A DNA stretch of 12,434 nucleotides, taken from an uncultured Zoogloea sp. (lineage in GTDB: Bacteria; Pseudomonadota; Gammaproteobacteria; Burkholderiales; Rhodocyclaceae). Position numbers and translations under genes: made by a program. The DNA lies in the NCBI GenBank assembly GCA_937967645.1, contig CALBTT010000032.1:1-12434 (forward strand). The letters run 5' to 3'. Shown piece after piece: positions 4,958-12,434 of the stretch (position 1 is its first letter; every line of letters begins with the position of its first letter). The notes under the pieces are model-generated. The model was not told the origin of the DNA and searched no databases. It saw only the letters and a program-made list of their open reading frames with translations.

Positions 4958-7000
4958 ATGCGCAAACCCAAACTGGTGATGGTCGGCAACGGCATGGCGG
5001 GGGTCCGTACGCTGGAAGAACTGCGGAAGATCGCCCCGGACCTGTACGACATCACGGTCTTTGGCGCAGAGCCGCACCCCAACTACAACCGCATCCTGCT
5101 CTCTCCGGTCCTCGCCGGCGAGATGACCATCCAGGACATCATCCTGAATGACCGGCAGTGGTACGCCGACAACGGCATCACCCTGCATCTGGGCGCCCGG
5201 GTCGACAAGATAGACCGGCACGCGCGCTCGGTATGCGCCACCACGGCCAACGGCGAGACCATCACCGCCGCCTACGACCGCCTGCTGCTGGCCACCGGCT
5301 CCACCCCCTTCGTGCTGCCGGTGCCCGGCAACGACCTGCCGGGCGTGATCTCCTACCGGGACATCAAGGACACCGACGCAATGATCGATGCCGCCGCCCG
5401 CTACACGCATGCGGTGGTCATCGGCGCCGGCCTGCTCGGTCTGGAGGCGGCCAACGGCCTGGCCCTGCGCGGCATGGCGGTAACCGTGGTGCACATCTCC
5501 GACTGCATCATGGAGCGCCAGCTCGACCGTAAGGCCAGCCAGCTGCTGCAGGCCGCCCTGGAAGCCAAGGGCATGCGTTTCAAGCTCAGCGCCCACACCG
5601 CCGAGCTGGTGCAGGGTGAGTCCGGCCGCGTCTGCGCCGTGCGCTTCAAGGACGGCAGCAGCCTGCCGGCGGACCTGGTCTGCATGGCCGCCGGCATCCG
5701 CCCCAACGTGGCCCTCGCCGAGAAGTCCGGCATCCACTGCAACCGGGGCATCGTGGTCGACGACACCCTGCAGACCTTCGACCCGCGGGTGTATGCCGTG
5801 GGCGAATGCGCCAACCACCGGGGCACCGCCTACGGCCTGGTCGCGCCCTTGTTTGAACAGGCCAGGGTGTGCGCCAACCACCTGGCCGGGATGGGCATCG
5901 GCCGCTACCTGGGCTCTGTGACCAGCACCAAGCTCAAGGTCACCGGCATCGACGTGTTCTCGGCCGGTGACTTCTCCGGCGCCGCAGGCACCGAGGAGAT
6001 CGTGCTGCAGGATCCCGGCCGGGGCATCTACAAGCGCATCGTGCTGAAGGACGACAAGCTGATCGGTGCGGTGTTGTACGGCGACACCCAGGATGGCGCC
6101 TGGTACTTCCAGTTGCTCAGGGAGGCGCGGAACATTGGTCACATCCGCGACCATCTGATGTTCGGCCCCCCGCCGCAGGAGGGCCTCGCCCAGCCGGACA
6201 ACCGCCCACCCGCCACCGACGTGGCCCCTGCCGAATCCGGCGACAGTCACCTTTGCGGCTGCACCCCGCTGTCCCATGGCGCGGTACGCCAGGCCATCAA
6301 GGCACACAAGCTGCTCTCCGTCAGCGAGGTCCAGCGCCACTTGCACTGGAACACCCCCAACGGCTGCGACTCCTGCCGCCCGGCACTCCACGACTACTGC
6401 CTGGCAACCTGGCCGCATGAGGCCATCGACGACCCGCAGCACCGCCTCATCAGCGGGGAAGCCGGCCTGGAGACGCCCCATGCCTGGGCGCCCCGTCTGG
6501 ATGCGATGGCCCTCCCCGGCAGCCCGCATCTGTCCCCCCAACTCGAGACGCTGCTGCACGGCATGCAGGGCCCGGCGCAGATCGCCCTGCGCGTGTCCGC
6601 CGCCCTCCCGCGGGGTAGCGCAGCGGATCGAGGCGAAGTGATGGAGTCCGGCTACACGGTGAGCATCGCTGGCGTGCAGGACGGCAGCGCAGACGCGGCC
6701 GGGTTTGTCTGTGCAGCCGACGACGACGAAGCAGTCCTGGAATACGTGGGCGCCTTCGTCCAGCTTTACCGCGAAGAGGGCTTCTACCTGGAAACGATCC
6801 GCCACTTTCTCGGGCGGGTCGGCCTGGAGCACATCAGGCAAAGCCTTCAGGCGGACGCAGAACAACGCCGGGCCCTCTACGAGAAGCGCCTTTTCGCCCT
6901 ACAGACCTATACCGCGCCAATCACCGCCACTCAGGACAGGGCCTGCGCCACGCACGCCCCGCCGCACTCCGACAGCAGGCGGCGGCCGATGCAGCGCTGA
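4958..7000 (+). CDS. NirB-like FAD/NAD(P)H and [2Fe-2S] flavoprotein lacking the siroheme domain
   Basis: This 680-residue protein is colinear with the NADH nitrite reductase large subunit over its first half. It shows an FAD site VGNGMAG (9-15), an NAD(P) site VIGAGLLGLEAA (154-165), the second FAD motif VYAVGECA (279-286), and a BFD-type [2Fe-2S] domain with Cys433-x-Cys435 and Cys470-xx-Cys473. The WPHEAIDDPQHR segment follows (486-496), as in NirB. Residues about 590-650 (LEYVGAFVQLYREEGFYLE and onward) resemble the extreme C-terminus of NirB. The region between is shortened and contains no CX5C/CX3C pair, so siroheme and [4Fe-4S] cannot bind and nitrite reduction is not expected. A role passing electrons from NAD(P)H to an assimilatory nitrate reductase, as NasC does, is inferred. 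The ATG at 4958 follows GGAGG at 4949-4953; the open frame back to 4868 runs through leader hairpins. Confidence 0.85.
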   Translation: MRKPKLVMVGNGMAGVRTLEELRKIAPDLYDITVFGAEPHPNYNRILLSPVLAGEMTIQDIILNDRQWYADNGITLHLGARVDKIDRHARSVCATTANGETITAAYDRLLLATGSTPFVLPVPGNDLPGVISYRDIKDTDAMIDAAARYTHAVVIGAGLLGLEAANGLALRGMAVTVVHISDCIMERQLDRKASQLLQAALEAKGMRFKLSAHTAELVQGESGRVCAVRFKDGSSLPADLVCMAAGIRPNVALAEKSGIHCNRGIVVDDTLQTFDPRVYAVGECANHRGTAYGLVAPLFEQARVCANHLAGMGIGRYLGSVTSTKLKVTGIDVFSAGDFSGAAGTEEIVLQDPGRGIYKRIVLKDDKLIGAVLYGDTQDGAWYFQLLREARNIGHIRDHLMFGPPPQEGLAQPDNRPPATDVAPAESGDSHLCGCTPLSHGAVRQAIKAHKLLSVSEVQRHLHWNTPNGCDSCRPALHDYCLATWPHEAIDDPQHRLISGEAGLETPHAWAPRLDAMALPGSPHLSPQLETLLHGMQGPAQIALRVSAALPRGSAADRGEVMESGYTVSIAGVQDGSADAAGFVCAADDDEAVLEYVGAFVQLYREEGFYLETIRHFLGRVGLEHIRQSLQADAEQRRALYEKRLFALQTYTAPITATQDRACATHAPPHSDSRRRPMQR

Positions 7001-7111
7001 GCCGGACGCAGCCCCGCCCTCACACACCGCGCAACACCGTGAGCCGCCACCAACGGCGTCCGAGGCCCTGTTTGCGCCAGATTTTCTGAAACCCCACCGA
7101 GAGCCACGACC

Positions 7112-8326
7112 ATGGACAAGAAATCCTTCCTGAAGGCCGGCCACACGCCGACCCTCCTCGCCGCCTTTCTCTACTTCGACCTCGCCTTCATGGTGTGGGT
7201 GCTGCTCGGCCCCCTGGGCGTGCAGATCGCCTCGGACCTGGGCCTGACCCACGCCCAGAAGGGCCTGATGGTCGCCACACCTGTGCTGGCCGGCGCCCTG
7301 CTGCGCATGGTGATGGGCGTGCTGGTGGACCACCTCAAGCCGAAGATGGCGGGCGCCATCGGCCAGGTCATCGTCATTGCCGCGCTCGCCGTGGCCTGGA
7401 AGTTCGGCATCCACAGCTACGAGCAGGTGCTGATCCTCGGCCTCTTCCTCGGCGTGGCCGGGGCCTCCTTCGCCGTCGCCCTGCCCCTGGCCTCCCGCTG
7501 GTATCCGCCGGAGCATCAGGGCACCGCGCTGGGCATCGCCGGCGCCGGCAACTCCGGCACCGCCCTGGCGGCCCTGTTCGGCCCGGGCCTGGCCGCCGCC
7601 TTCGGCTGGACCAATGTGTTCGGCCTGGCGCTGATCCCCCTGTCCATCGTCTTCGTGGTGTATCTGGTGCTCGCCAAGGACGCCCCCGAGTGCCCGCCGG
7701 CCAAGTCCCTCGCCGAGTATCTCAAGGTGCTCAAGGACAAGGACGCCTGGTGGTTCATGTTCTTCTACTCGGTGACCTTCGGCGGCTTCGTCGGCCTGGC
7801 CTCGTCCCTGACCATCTATTTCAACACCCAGTACGGGCTGGACCCGAAGATGGCCGGCTTCTTCACCGCCGCCTGCGTCTTCGCCGGCAGCCTGGTGCGC
7901 CCCATCGGCGGCAACGTGGCCGACCGCATCGGCGGCATCAAGAGCCTCACCGCCATGTACGTGCTGGCGGCGATCTTCCTGTCCATCGTCAGCATCGGCC
8001 TGCCCGAGGCCTGGATGGCCCTGGCGGTCTTCGTCTGCGCCATGCTGTCCCTGGGGATGGGCAACGGTGCGGTGTTCCAGCTGGTACCCCAGCGCTTCCG
8101 CAAGGAAATCGGGGTGATGACCGGCCTGGTCGGCATGGCCGGCGGTGTGGGGGGCTTCTATCTGGCGTCCAGCCTGGGCTACAGCAAGCAGGTCACCGGC
8201 AGCTACCAGGCCGGTTTCCTGATCTTCGCCGCCCTGGCGGTCGCCGCGCTGGCCGGCCTGACCGCGGTCAAGGGTCGCTGGCGCACCACCTGGGGCTCAC
8301 CGCAGCTCACCAGCGCCAGGATCTGA
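7112..8326 (+). CDS. narK: NarK/NasA-type MFS nitrate/nitrite transporter
   Basis: This 404-residue inner-membrane protein has about 12 predicted helices and both nitrate signatures: GIAGAGNSGTA at 141-151 and GMGNGAVFQLVP at 315-326. Arg65 (LLRMVMG) and Arg263 (LVRPIGG) correspond to the two substrate-binding arginines of NarK-family carriers. The compact size without an extra domain fits the NarK1/NasA type, usually proton-linked nitrate import; nitrite exchange cannot be excluded. The ATG is preceded by GAGAG at 7100-7104. The gene starts 111 bases after the NirB-like gene; I see no promoter or terminator in that gap, so the two are probably co-transcribed from the sigma-54 promoter. The setting points to assimilation rather than respiration. 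Confidence 0.93.
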   Translation: MDKKSFLKAGHTPTLLAAFLYFDLAFMVWVLLGPLGVQIASDLGLTHAQKGLMVATPVLAGALLRMVMGVLVDHLKPKMAGAIGQVIVIAALAVAWKFGIHSYEQVLILGLFLGVAGASFAVALPLASRWYPPEHQGTALGIAGAGNSGTALAALFGPGLAAAFGWTNVFGLALIPLSIVFVVYLVLAKDAPECPPAKSLAEYLKVLKDKDAWWFMFFYSVTFGGFVGLASSLTIYFNTQYGLDPKMAGFFTAACVFAGSLVRPIGGNVADRIGGIKSLTAMYVLAAIFLSIVSIGLPEAWMALAVFVCAMLSLGMGNGAVFQLVPQRFRKEIGVMTGLVGMAGGVGGFYLASSLGYSKQVTGSYQAGFLIFAALAVAALAGLTAVKGRWRTTWGSPQLTSARI

Positions 8327-8351
8327 CGGGTTGAAGAGGGGGAGAGAAGGT

Positions 8352-8445
8352 CTGCCGCGCAGCCCGGGCCACGAGGCTTTCAGAGTTGGCACTCGCCCGG
8401 CCGCGCTCCCTGGCGGCCAGGCCCCCAGGCCCGGCTGCGCGGCAG
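8352..8445. repeat. Long imperfect inverted repeat in the narK-kinase gap
   Basis: CTGCCGCGCAGCCCGGGCC (8352-8370) pairs with GGCCCGGCTGCGCGGCAG (8428-8445): 18 pairs with one bulged C. Inside the 57-base loop a second perfect hairpin forms, GGCCGC (8399-8404) with GCGGCC (8413-8418). A T-rich run (8472-8479) begins 26 bases downstream, then a 6-bp hairpin GCGGCA/TGCCGC at 8488-8502. As RNA this would be a large branched structure able to attenuate read-through into the kinase gene or protect the upstream mRNA. Its role is unknown. Confidence 0.7.
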
Positions 8446-8524
8446 CACCATCCGGCACCTCCCGCCCCAGCTTTTTCTTATCGTTCGGCGGCATACTGCC
8501 GCGTCGTCCCGAGTGGCCCCGACC

Positions 8525-10228
8525 ATGACGCCTTCCCTGCAGGCCCGCCTGGGCTACGCCTCCCTCACCGGCCCCCGGCCCCGTAACGAGGACTTCTGCG
8601 GCGCCGTCACACCCGACGGCGCCGAGCTGGAGGCCAAGGGCATCCTGGCGGTGGTGGCCGACGGCGTGGGCGGCCACGCCAATGGGCGCGAAGCGGCCGA
8701 GTACACCGTCCGCGGCCTGCTCTCGGACTACTACGCCACCCCCGACACCTGGGCCGTCAACAAGTCCCTGGATACCGTCCTGGGTGCCCTCAACCGCTGG
8801 CTGCTCTCGCTGGCCGGCCGGACGCGGGAAAGCGCCGGCATGGCCACCACCCTGTCGGCGGTGGTGCTGCGGGGGCGCCGCTTCTATCTCGCCCACGTGG
8901 GCGACTCGCGCATCTACCGGCTGCGCGGCGGCCACCTCGAGCTGCTGACCACCGACCATGTCTGGGAACACCCCGAACTGAACAACGTGCTGTCCCGCGC
9001 CGTGGGCCTGGACGCCCATCTGTCGGTGGACCATGCCGACGGCGAACTGGAAGCCGGAGACCTCTTCGCCCTGATGAGCGATGGGGTGTGGGGCCAGCTG
9101 GGCGATCGCCGCATCGGTGACATCCTGCGGGCCGGCCACGATCCCCAGGAGGCCGCCGCCCGGCTCGCCGCCAGCGCCGAAGACGCCGGCAGCCAGGACA
9201 ACTGCACGGCCCTGGTCCTGCAGGTGGACAGCCTGCCCCCCGACCGCCTGCGCGACACCATCAGCCGCCTGCGCCAGCTGCCCCTGCCACCGCGCCTGCA
9301 GCCGGGCCAGCAGCTGGATGGCCTGAGCGTGGACGCGGTCCTGCACGAATCCATCGCCACCCTGCTCTACCGGGTCCGCGACGCCCAGGGGCGCCTGCGG
9401 GTCCTCAAGACGCTGCGCCCGGAGCACGACGATGCCGAGGCCGCCGCCGCCCTGGCCCACGAGGAGTGGCTGGCCCGCCGGGTCAATGACGCCTGGTTCC
9501 CCCAGGTGATCCCCCACCCGCCGCGCAGCCACCTCTACTACCTGATGAGCTGGCACGAGGGCGCCACCCTCAAGGCGCGGCTCGACAGCGGCCACCGCTT
9601 CGGCAGCGGCGAGACGGTGGAGCTGGGCGAGCGCATCCTCAAGGGCCTGGCCGGCCTGCACCGCCTGTCCATCGTCCACCGTGACATCAAGCCCGACAAC
9701 CTGCACCTGGACCAGGAAGGCCGCCTGCGCATCCTCGACCTGGGCGTGGCCGCCTCGGACGGCGGGCTGGACGGCCAGACGTTCGAGGAGATCAACAACC
9801 CGGGCACGCCCAGCTACATGGCCCCCGAACTGTTCAACGCCCGCACCCACACCGCCAACGAGCAGACCGACCTCTACGCGGTTGGGGTGACGCTTTATCA
9901 ACTCCTCACCCGCAAGTATCCCTACGGCGAGATCGAGCCCTTCCAGACACCCCGCTTCGGCGACCCGGTGCCGCCCACCCGCTACCGCCCCGACATCCCG
10001 GACTGGCTGGAAGCCGTGCTGCTCAAGGCGGTGGCGCGGGAGCCCAGGGACCGCTTCGAGACGGCCGAGGAGTTCCTGCTGGCCCTGGAGCGGGGCGCCC
10101 GCCGCCCCCTCAGCGTGCCGCGCCGCTCCCCCCTGATGAAGCGCGACCCGCAACTCGGGCTCAAGCTCCTGGCCGCCAGCTCGCTGGTGCTCAACGTCTT
10201 CCTGCTGTTCCTGTTGATGGCCCGCTGA
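8525..10228 (+). CDS. PP2C phosphatase/Ser-Thr kinase fusion with C-terminal membrane anchor
   Basis: This 567-residue protein carries two opposed activities. Residues 1-235 are a PP2C phosphatase: PRPRNED (17-23), VVADGVGGH (43-51), GMATTL (105-110), HVGDSRIY (124-131), MSDGVWG (184-190) and QDNCTA (224-229) supply the metal-binding aspartates. Residues about 268-525 are a Hanks-type kinase: VLKTL with Lys295, EEW at 313-315, HRDIKPDN (385-392), DLG in place of DFG (405-407), GTPSYMAPE (427-435) and Asp449. The glycine-rich loop is replaced by LHESIATLLYRV. A single hydrophobic helix (about 545-565) ends the protein, leaving the catalytic domains in the cytoplasm. As I recall, similar fusions sit beside nitrate-assimilation genes in Pseudomonas. 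The target is unknown; NarK or the flavoprotein are candidates by position. ATG 8525 is preferred over an in-frame GTG at 8513; neither has a strong Shine-Dalgarno. Confidence 0.92.
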   Translation: MTPSLQARLGYASLTGPRPRNEDFCGAVTPDGAELEAKGILAVVADGVGGHANGREAAEYTVRGLLSDYYATPDTWAVNKSLDTVLGALNRWLLSLAGRTRESAGMATTLSAVVLRGRRFYLAHVGDSRIYRLRGGHLELLTTDHVWEHPELNNVLSRAVGLDAHLSVDHADGELEAGDLFALMSDGVWGQLGDRRIGDILRAGHDPQEAAARLAASAEDAGSQDNCTALVLQVDSLPPDRLRDTISRLRQLPLPPRLQPGQQLDGLSVDAVLHESIATLLYRVRDAQGRLRVLKTLRPEHDDAEAAAALAHEEWLARRVNDAWFPQVIPHPPRSHLYYLMSWHEGATLKARLDSGHRFGSGETVELGERILKGLAGLHRLSIVHRDIKPDNLHLDQEGRLRILDLGVAASDGGLDGQTFEEINNPGTPSYMAPELFNARTHTANEQTDLYAVGVTLYQLLTRKYPYGEIEPFQTPRFGDPVPPTRYRPDIPDWLEAVLLKAVAREPRDRFETAEEFLLALERGARRPLSVPRRSPLMKRDPQLGLKLLAASSLVLNVFLLFLLMAR

Positions 10229-10294
10229 CGCGCCCGCATAGGGCCGTCTCCGGTGAATTTTGCATGACATGCCCGGCAAGGCCCTCGCTGGCGC

Positions 10295-10300
10295 TAAAAT
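10295..10300 (+). promoter_or_regulatory. Possible -10 element for argD
   Basis: TAAAAT lies 30 bases before the argD ATG, one mismatch from TATAAT. No clear -35 is seen 16-18 bases upstream. It is flanked by a 6-bp inverted repeat, CCCTCG (10282-10287) and CGAGGG (10301-10306), and a small palindrome GCATGACATGC lies at 10262-10272. The signal is weak, but the gene probably has its own promoter here. Confidence 0.4.
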
Positions 10301-10329
10301 CGAGGGTTTCGAACACAAGGAAGACTGCC

Positions 10330-11523
10330 ATGCAATACGGCGAATTCGACGCCAATGCCCTGATGCACATCACCAACCGGCCCGAAATCGTCTTTGAGCG
10401 CGGTGAAGGCTCCTGGCTGTACGACAACAAGGGCAAGGCCTACCTGGACTTCGTGCAGGGCTGGGCGGTGAACTGTCTCGGCCACTGCCCGGCCGAGATC
10501 GTCGAGGCCGTGCAGCAGCAGGCCCACAAACTGATCAACCCCAGCCCGGCCTTCTACAACGGCCCGATGATCGAGCTGGCCGACCTGCTGACCCGCCACT
10601 CCGCCTTCGACCGCGTCTTCTTCGCCAACACCGGCGCGGAAGCCAACGAAGGTGCGATCAAGCTGGCCCGCAAGTGGGGCCGCGTCCACAAGGACGGCGC
10701 CTACGAGATCATCACCTTCGACCACAGCTTCCACGGCCGCACCCTGGCCACCATGTCGGCCTCCGGCAAGGCCGGCTGGGACACCCTCTTCGCACCCCAG
10801 GTGCCGGGCTTCCCCAAGGCCAACCTGAACGACATCGAGTCGGTGAAGGCCCTGATCGGCCCCAAGACCGTGGCCGTGATGCTCGAGCCCGTGCAGGGCG
10901 AAGGCGGCGTGATCCCCGCCGAGCCCGACTTCATGCAGGCCCTGCGCACCCTCACCCGCGAGCACGGCATCCTGCTGATCGTCGACGAAGTGCAGACCGG
11001 CATGGGCCGTACCGGCCGCCTGTTCGCCTACGAGCACTCCGGCATCGAGCCCGACATCATGACCCTCGGCAAGGGCATCGGCGGTGGCGTACCCCTGTCC
11101 GCCCTGCTGGCCCGCGAGGACGTGTGCTGCTTCGTGCCCGGTGACCAGGGCGGCACCTACAACGGCAACCCGCTGATGACGGCCGTCGGCCTCGCCGTGC
11201 TGCGCCGCCTGATCGCCCCGGGTTTCCTGGAAAGCGTCGAAGAGAAGGGCCGCTACCTGGCCGCCGCCCTCGACAAGCTGGTCATCCAGCACCGCCTGGT
11301 GGGCGAACGGGGCAACGGCCTGCTGCGCGCCCTGATCCTCGACGATGAGCGCGGCCCGGCCCTGGTCAAGGCCGCCCTGGAGAACAGCCCCACCGGCCTG
11401 CTGCTCAACTCGCCGCGCCCCAACCTGCTGCGCTTCATGCCCTCGCTGACCGTCACCACCGGGGAGATCGACCAGATGATCGCCCTGCTCGACGGCCTGC
11501 TGCGCGACGTTCCGCGCGCCTGA
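10330..11523 (+). CDS. argD: Acetylornithine aminotransferase
   Basis: This 397-residue class-III PLP aminotransferase converts N-acetylglutamate semialdehyde to N-acetylornithine with glutamate as amino donor, in the cytoplasm. Visible features are TGAEANE (101-107, cofactor phosphate binding), FHGRT (134-138), EPVQGEGG (186-193), IVDEVQTGMGRTG (217-229, Asp219 contacting the pyridine nitrogen), and TLGKGIGGG with Lys248 as the Schiff-base lysine. Length is normal for ArgD. The frame is open back to 10264, but the ATG at 10330 has a good Shine-Dalgarno (AAGGAA, 10317-10322) and the family N-terminus. Some bacterial ArgD enzymes also act on succinyl-ornithine or succinyldiaminopimelate, so substrate range may be wider. 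argB in the same window supports the arginine assignment. Confidence 0.92.
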   Translation: MQYGEFDANALMHITNRPEIVFERGEGSWLYDNKGKAYLDFVQGWAVNCLGHCPAEIVEAVQQQAHKLINPSPAFYNGPMIELADLLTRHSAFDRVFFANTGAEANEGAIKLARKWGRVHKDGAYEIITFDHSFHGRTLATMSASGKAGWDTLFAPQVPGFPKANLNDIESVKALIGPKTVAVMLEPVQGEGGVIPAEPDFMQALRTLTREHGILLIVDEVQTGMGRTGRLFAYEHSGIEPDIMTLGKGIGGGVPLSALLAREDVCCFVPGDQGGTYNGNPLMTAVGLAVLRRLIAPGFLESVEEKGRYLAAALDKLVIQHRLVGERGNGLLRALILDDERGPALVKAALENSPTGLLLNSPRPNLLRFMPSLTVTTGEIDQMIALLDGLLRDVPRA

Positions 11524-11547
11524 CCCGGTTGCCGGAACGCCCGGCCT

Positions 11548-11576
11548 TTGGATGAACGGAGAACCCGCCTTACAAT
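11548..11576 (+). promoter_or_regulatory. Sigma-70-type promoter for ychF
   Basis: TTGGAT (11548-11553), a 17-base spacer and TACAAT (11571-11576) form a plausible -35/-10 pair, with transcription starting near 11583. A 7-bp inverted repeat, AACCCGC (11562-11568) and GCGGGTT (11578-11584), encloses the -10 and is followed by TT; it could double as an operator or as a weak terminator for argD. Confidence 0.55.
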
Positions 11577-11629
11577 AGCGGGTTTTCCGGCTCGTCCTGC
11601 CGGAAGCTACTGAACATCAAAGGAATTCC

Positions 11630-12434
11630 ATGGCTCTCCAATGCGGCATCGTCGGCCTGCCCAACGTCGGCAAATCGACCCTCTTCAATGCCCTCACCAA
11701 GGCCGGCATCGCCGCCGAGAACTACCCCTTCTGCACCATCGAGCCCAACGTCGGCATCGTCGAAGTGCCCGATCCGCGCCTCGACGCCCTCTCCGAGATC
11801 GTCAAGCCGCAGAAGGTCCAGCCGGCCATCGTCGAGTTCGTGGACATCGCCGGCCTCGTGGCAGGCGCCTCCAAGGGTGAAGGCCTGGGCAACCAGTTCC
11901 TGGCCAACATCCGCGAGACCGACGCCATCGTCAACGTGGTGCGCTGCTTCGACGACGAGAACGTCGTCCACGTGAATGGCAAGGTCGATCCCCTCGCCGA
12001 CATCGAGACCATCGTCACCGAGCTGGCGCTGGCCGACATGGCCGCCGTCGAGAAGGCCATCCACCGCGAAAGCAAGAAGGGCCGCGCCGGTGACAAGGAC
12101 GCTCAGAAGCTGGTGGCCCTGCTCGAGAAGCTGATGCCGCACCTCAACGAGGGCCAGCCGGCACGCACCATGAAGCTCAGCGATGACGAGAAGCTGATCC
12201 TCAAGCCCCTCTGCCTGATGACCCTCAAGCCCGCCATGTACGTGGGCAACGTGATGGAAGACGGCTTCGAGAACAACCCCTACCTCGACCGCCTGCGCGA
12301 GCACGCTGCCAAGGAAGGCGCCCCGGTGGTGGCCCTGTGCGCCAAGATCGAAGCCGAACTGGCCGACCTGGACGACGAAGACAAGCTGGCCTTCCTGGCC
12401 GACCTGGGCCTCGAGGAACCCGGCCTCAACCGCC
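11630..12434 (+). CDS. ychF: Redox-regulated ATPase YchF (3' end missing)
   Basis: The frame starts at ATG 11630 with AAAGGA at 11618-11623 and stays open to the window edge, giving 268 of about 363 residues. It is the YchF/OLA1 branch of the Obg family of P-loop NTPases, which bind ribosomes and hydrolyse ATP rather than GTP. Motifs: MALQCGIVGLPNVGKST with the P-loop Gly9-Thr17, DIAGLVAGASKGEGLGN beginning at Asp72 (G3, with hydrophobic Leu76 replacing a catalytic residue), and NVME at 207-210 in place of the NKxD guanine motif, the change that gives ATP preference. The helical insert (about 130-190) is present. The C-terminal TGS-like domain lies beyond the edge. In many bacteria ychF is linked to pth; that cannot be seen here. 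Confidence 0.96.
   Translation, partial: MALQCGIVGLPNVGKSTLFNALTKAGIAAENYPFCTIEPNVGIVEVPDPRLDALSEIVKPQKVQPAIVEFVDIAGLVAGASKGEGLGNQFLANIRETDAIVNVVRCFDDENVVHVNGKVDPLADIETIVTELALADMAAVEKAIHRESKKGRAGDKDAQKLVALLEKLMPHLNEGQPARTMKLSDDEKLILKPLCLMTLKPAMYVGNVMEDGFENNPYLDRLREHAAKEGAPVVALCAKIEAELADLDDEDKLAFLADLGLEEPGLNR

Noticed and set aside
4940..6865. 641-codon open frame on the minus strand
   Set aside because: It lies antisense to the NirB-like gene in a high-GC region, has the Ala/Gly/Val/His-rich composition of a codon shadow and shows no domain.
6641..7000. Separate small gene starting at the ATG at 6641 (GAGG seven bases upstream)
   Set aside because: It is in frame with the flavoprotein, with no intervening stop, and encodes the NirB C-terminal tail, so one continuous protein is simpler.
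8387..8401. TGGCAC followed by a possible -12, suggesting a second sigma-54 promoter before the kinase
   Set aside because: The -12 reads CGGC instead of TTGC and no NtrC-like site is nearby; it also lies inside the inverted-repeat loop.
8513..8524. GTG start for the kinase/phosphatase
   Set aside because: It adds only four residues and has no better Shine-Dalgarno than the ATG at 8525; it remains possible.
8297..10318. 673-codon open frame on the minus strand
   Set aside because: It is antisense to the kinase/phosphatase gene, whose catalytic motifs prove the + strand; the antisense composition is low-complexity.
11579..11588. CGGGTTTTCC shared with the 4690-4724 palindrome as a possible common operator
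   Set aside because: A 10-base match between two sites is expected by chance in 12 kb, and the surrounding bases differ.

Overview
The window is GC-rich, densely coded bacterial DNA. Gene content (ArgB, ArgD, DsbB, YchF, a dihydroneopterin-triphosphate-type Nudix enzyme, a NarK transporter, a Cys_rich_CWC protein) and TACAAT-like -10 elements fit a betaproteobacterium. My best guess is Rhodocyclales (Azoarcus/Thauera/Zoogloea-like), but this is an inference from gene style and has not been tested by database search. All genes but one lie on the + strand.

Left block (1-2980). The 3' part of a response-regulator/TPR protein enters from the left edge. Next comes a compact trio: a secreted barnase/T1-type ribonuclease, its barstar-type inhibitor, and a NudB-like Nudix hydrolase whose GTG start overlaps the barstar stop. 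A small minus-strand cysteine-rich CWC protein converges on the Nudix gene and overlaps its last 35 bases.

Middle-left (3143-4620). argB (N-acetylglutamate kinase, with the N-terminal extension of the arginine-sensitive type) is followed by dsbB (disulfide-bond quinone reductase). Both starts are set well inside longer open frames.

Centre (4621-10228) is the most informative part: a nitrate-assimilation-type unit. The 337-base gap 4621-4957 is a full regulatory region. It holds an NtrC-like dyad (4645-4661), a perfect 15-bp inverted repeat (4690-4724), a consensus sigma-54 promoter (4726-4741), and a leader of about 206 bases with hairpins whose six-base loops are all AACGAC, the A1/G4 pattern read by ANTAR antiterminators such as NasR/NasT. 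Downstream are a NirB-derived flavoprotein that has lost its siroheme half, a NarK/NasA-type MFS transporter, a structured 198-base gap, and a membrane-tailed PP2C phosphatase/Ser-Thr kinase fusion. The likely logic is nitrogen limitation sensed by NtrC, nitrate or nitrite sensed by an ANTAR protein, uptake by NarK, electron delivery from NAD(P)H by the NirB-like flavoprotein to a reductase encoded elsewhere, and modulation by the kinase/phosphatase. No nitrate reductase, complete NirB, NirD, NasR or NasS/NasT is in the window.

Right block (10330-12434). argD (acetylornithine aminotransferase) and the 5' part of ychF (Obg-family ATPase) follow, the latter running off the right edge behind a reasonable sigma-70-type promoter. 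No rRNA, tRNA, insertion sequence, CRISPR array or origin was seen.
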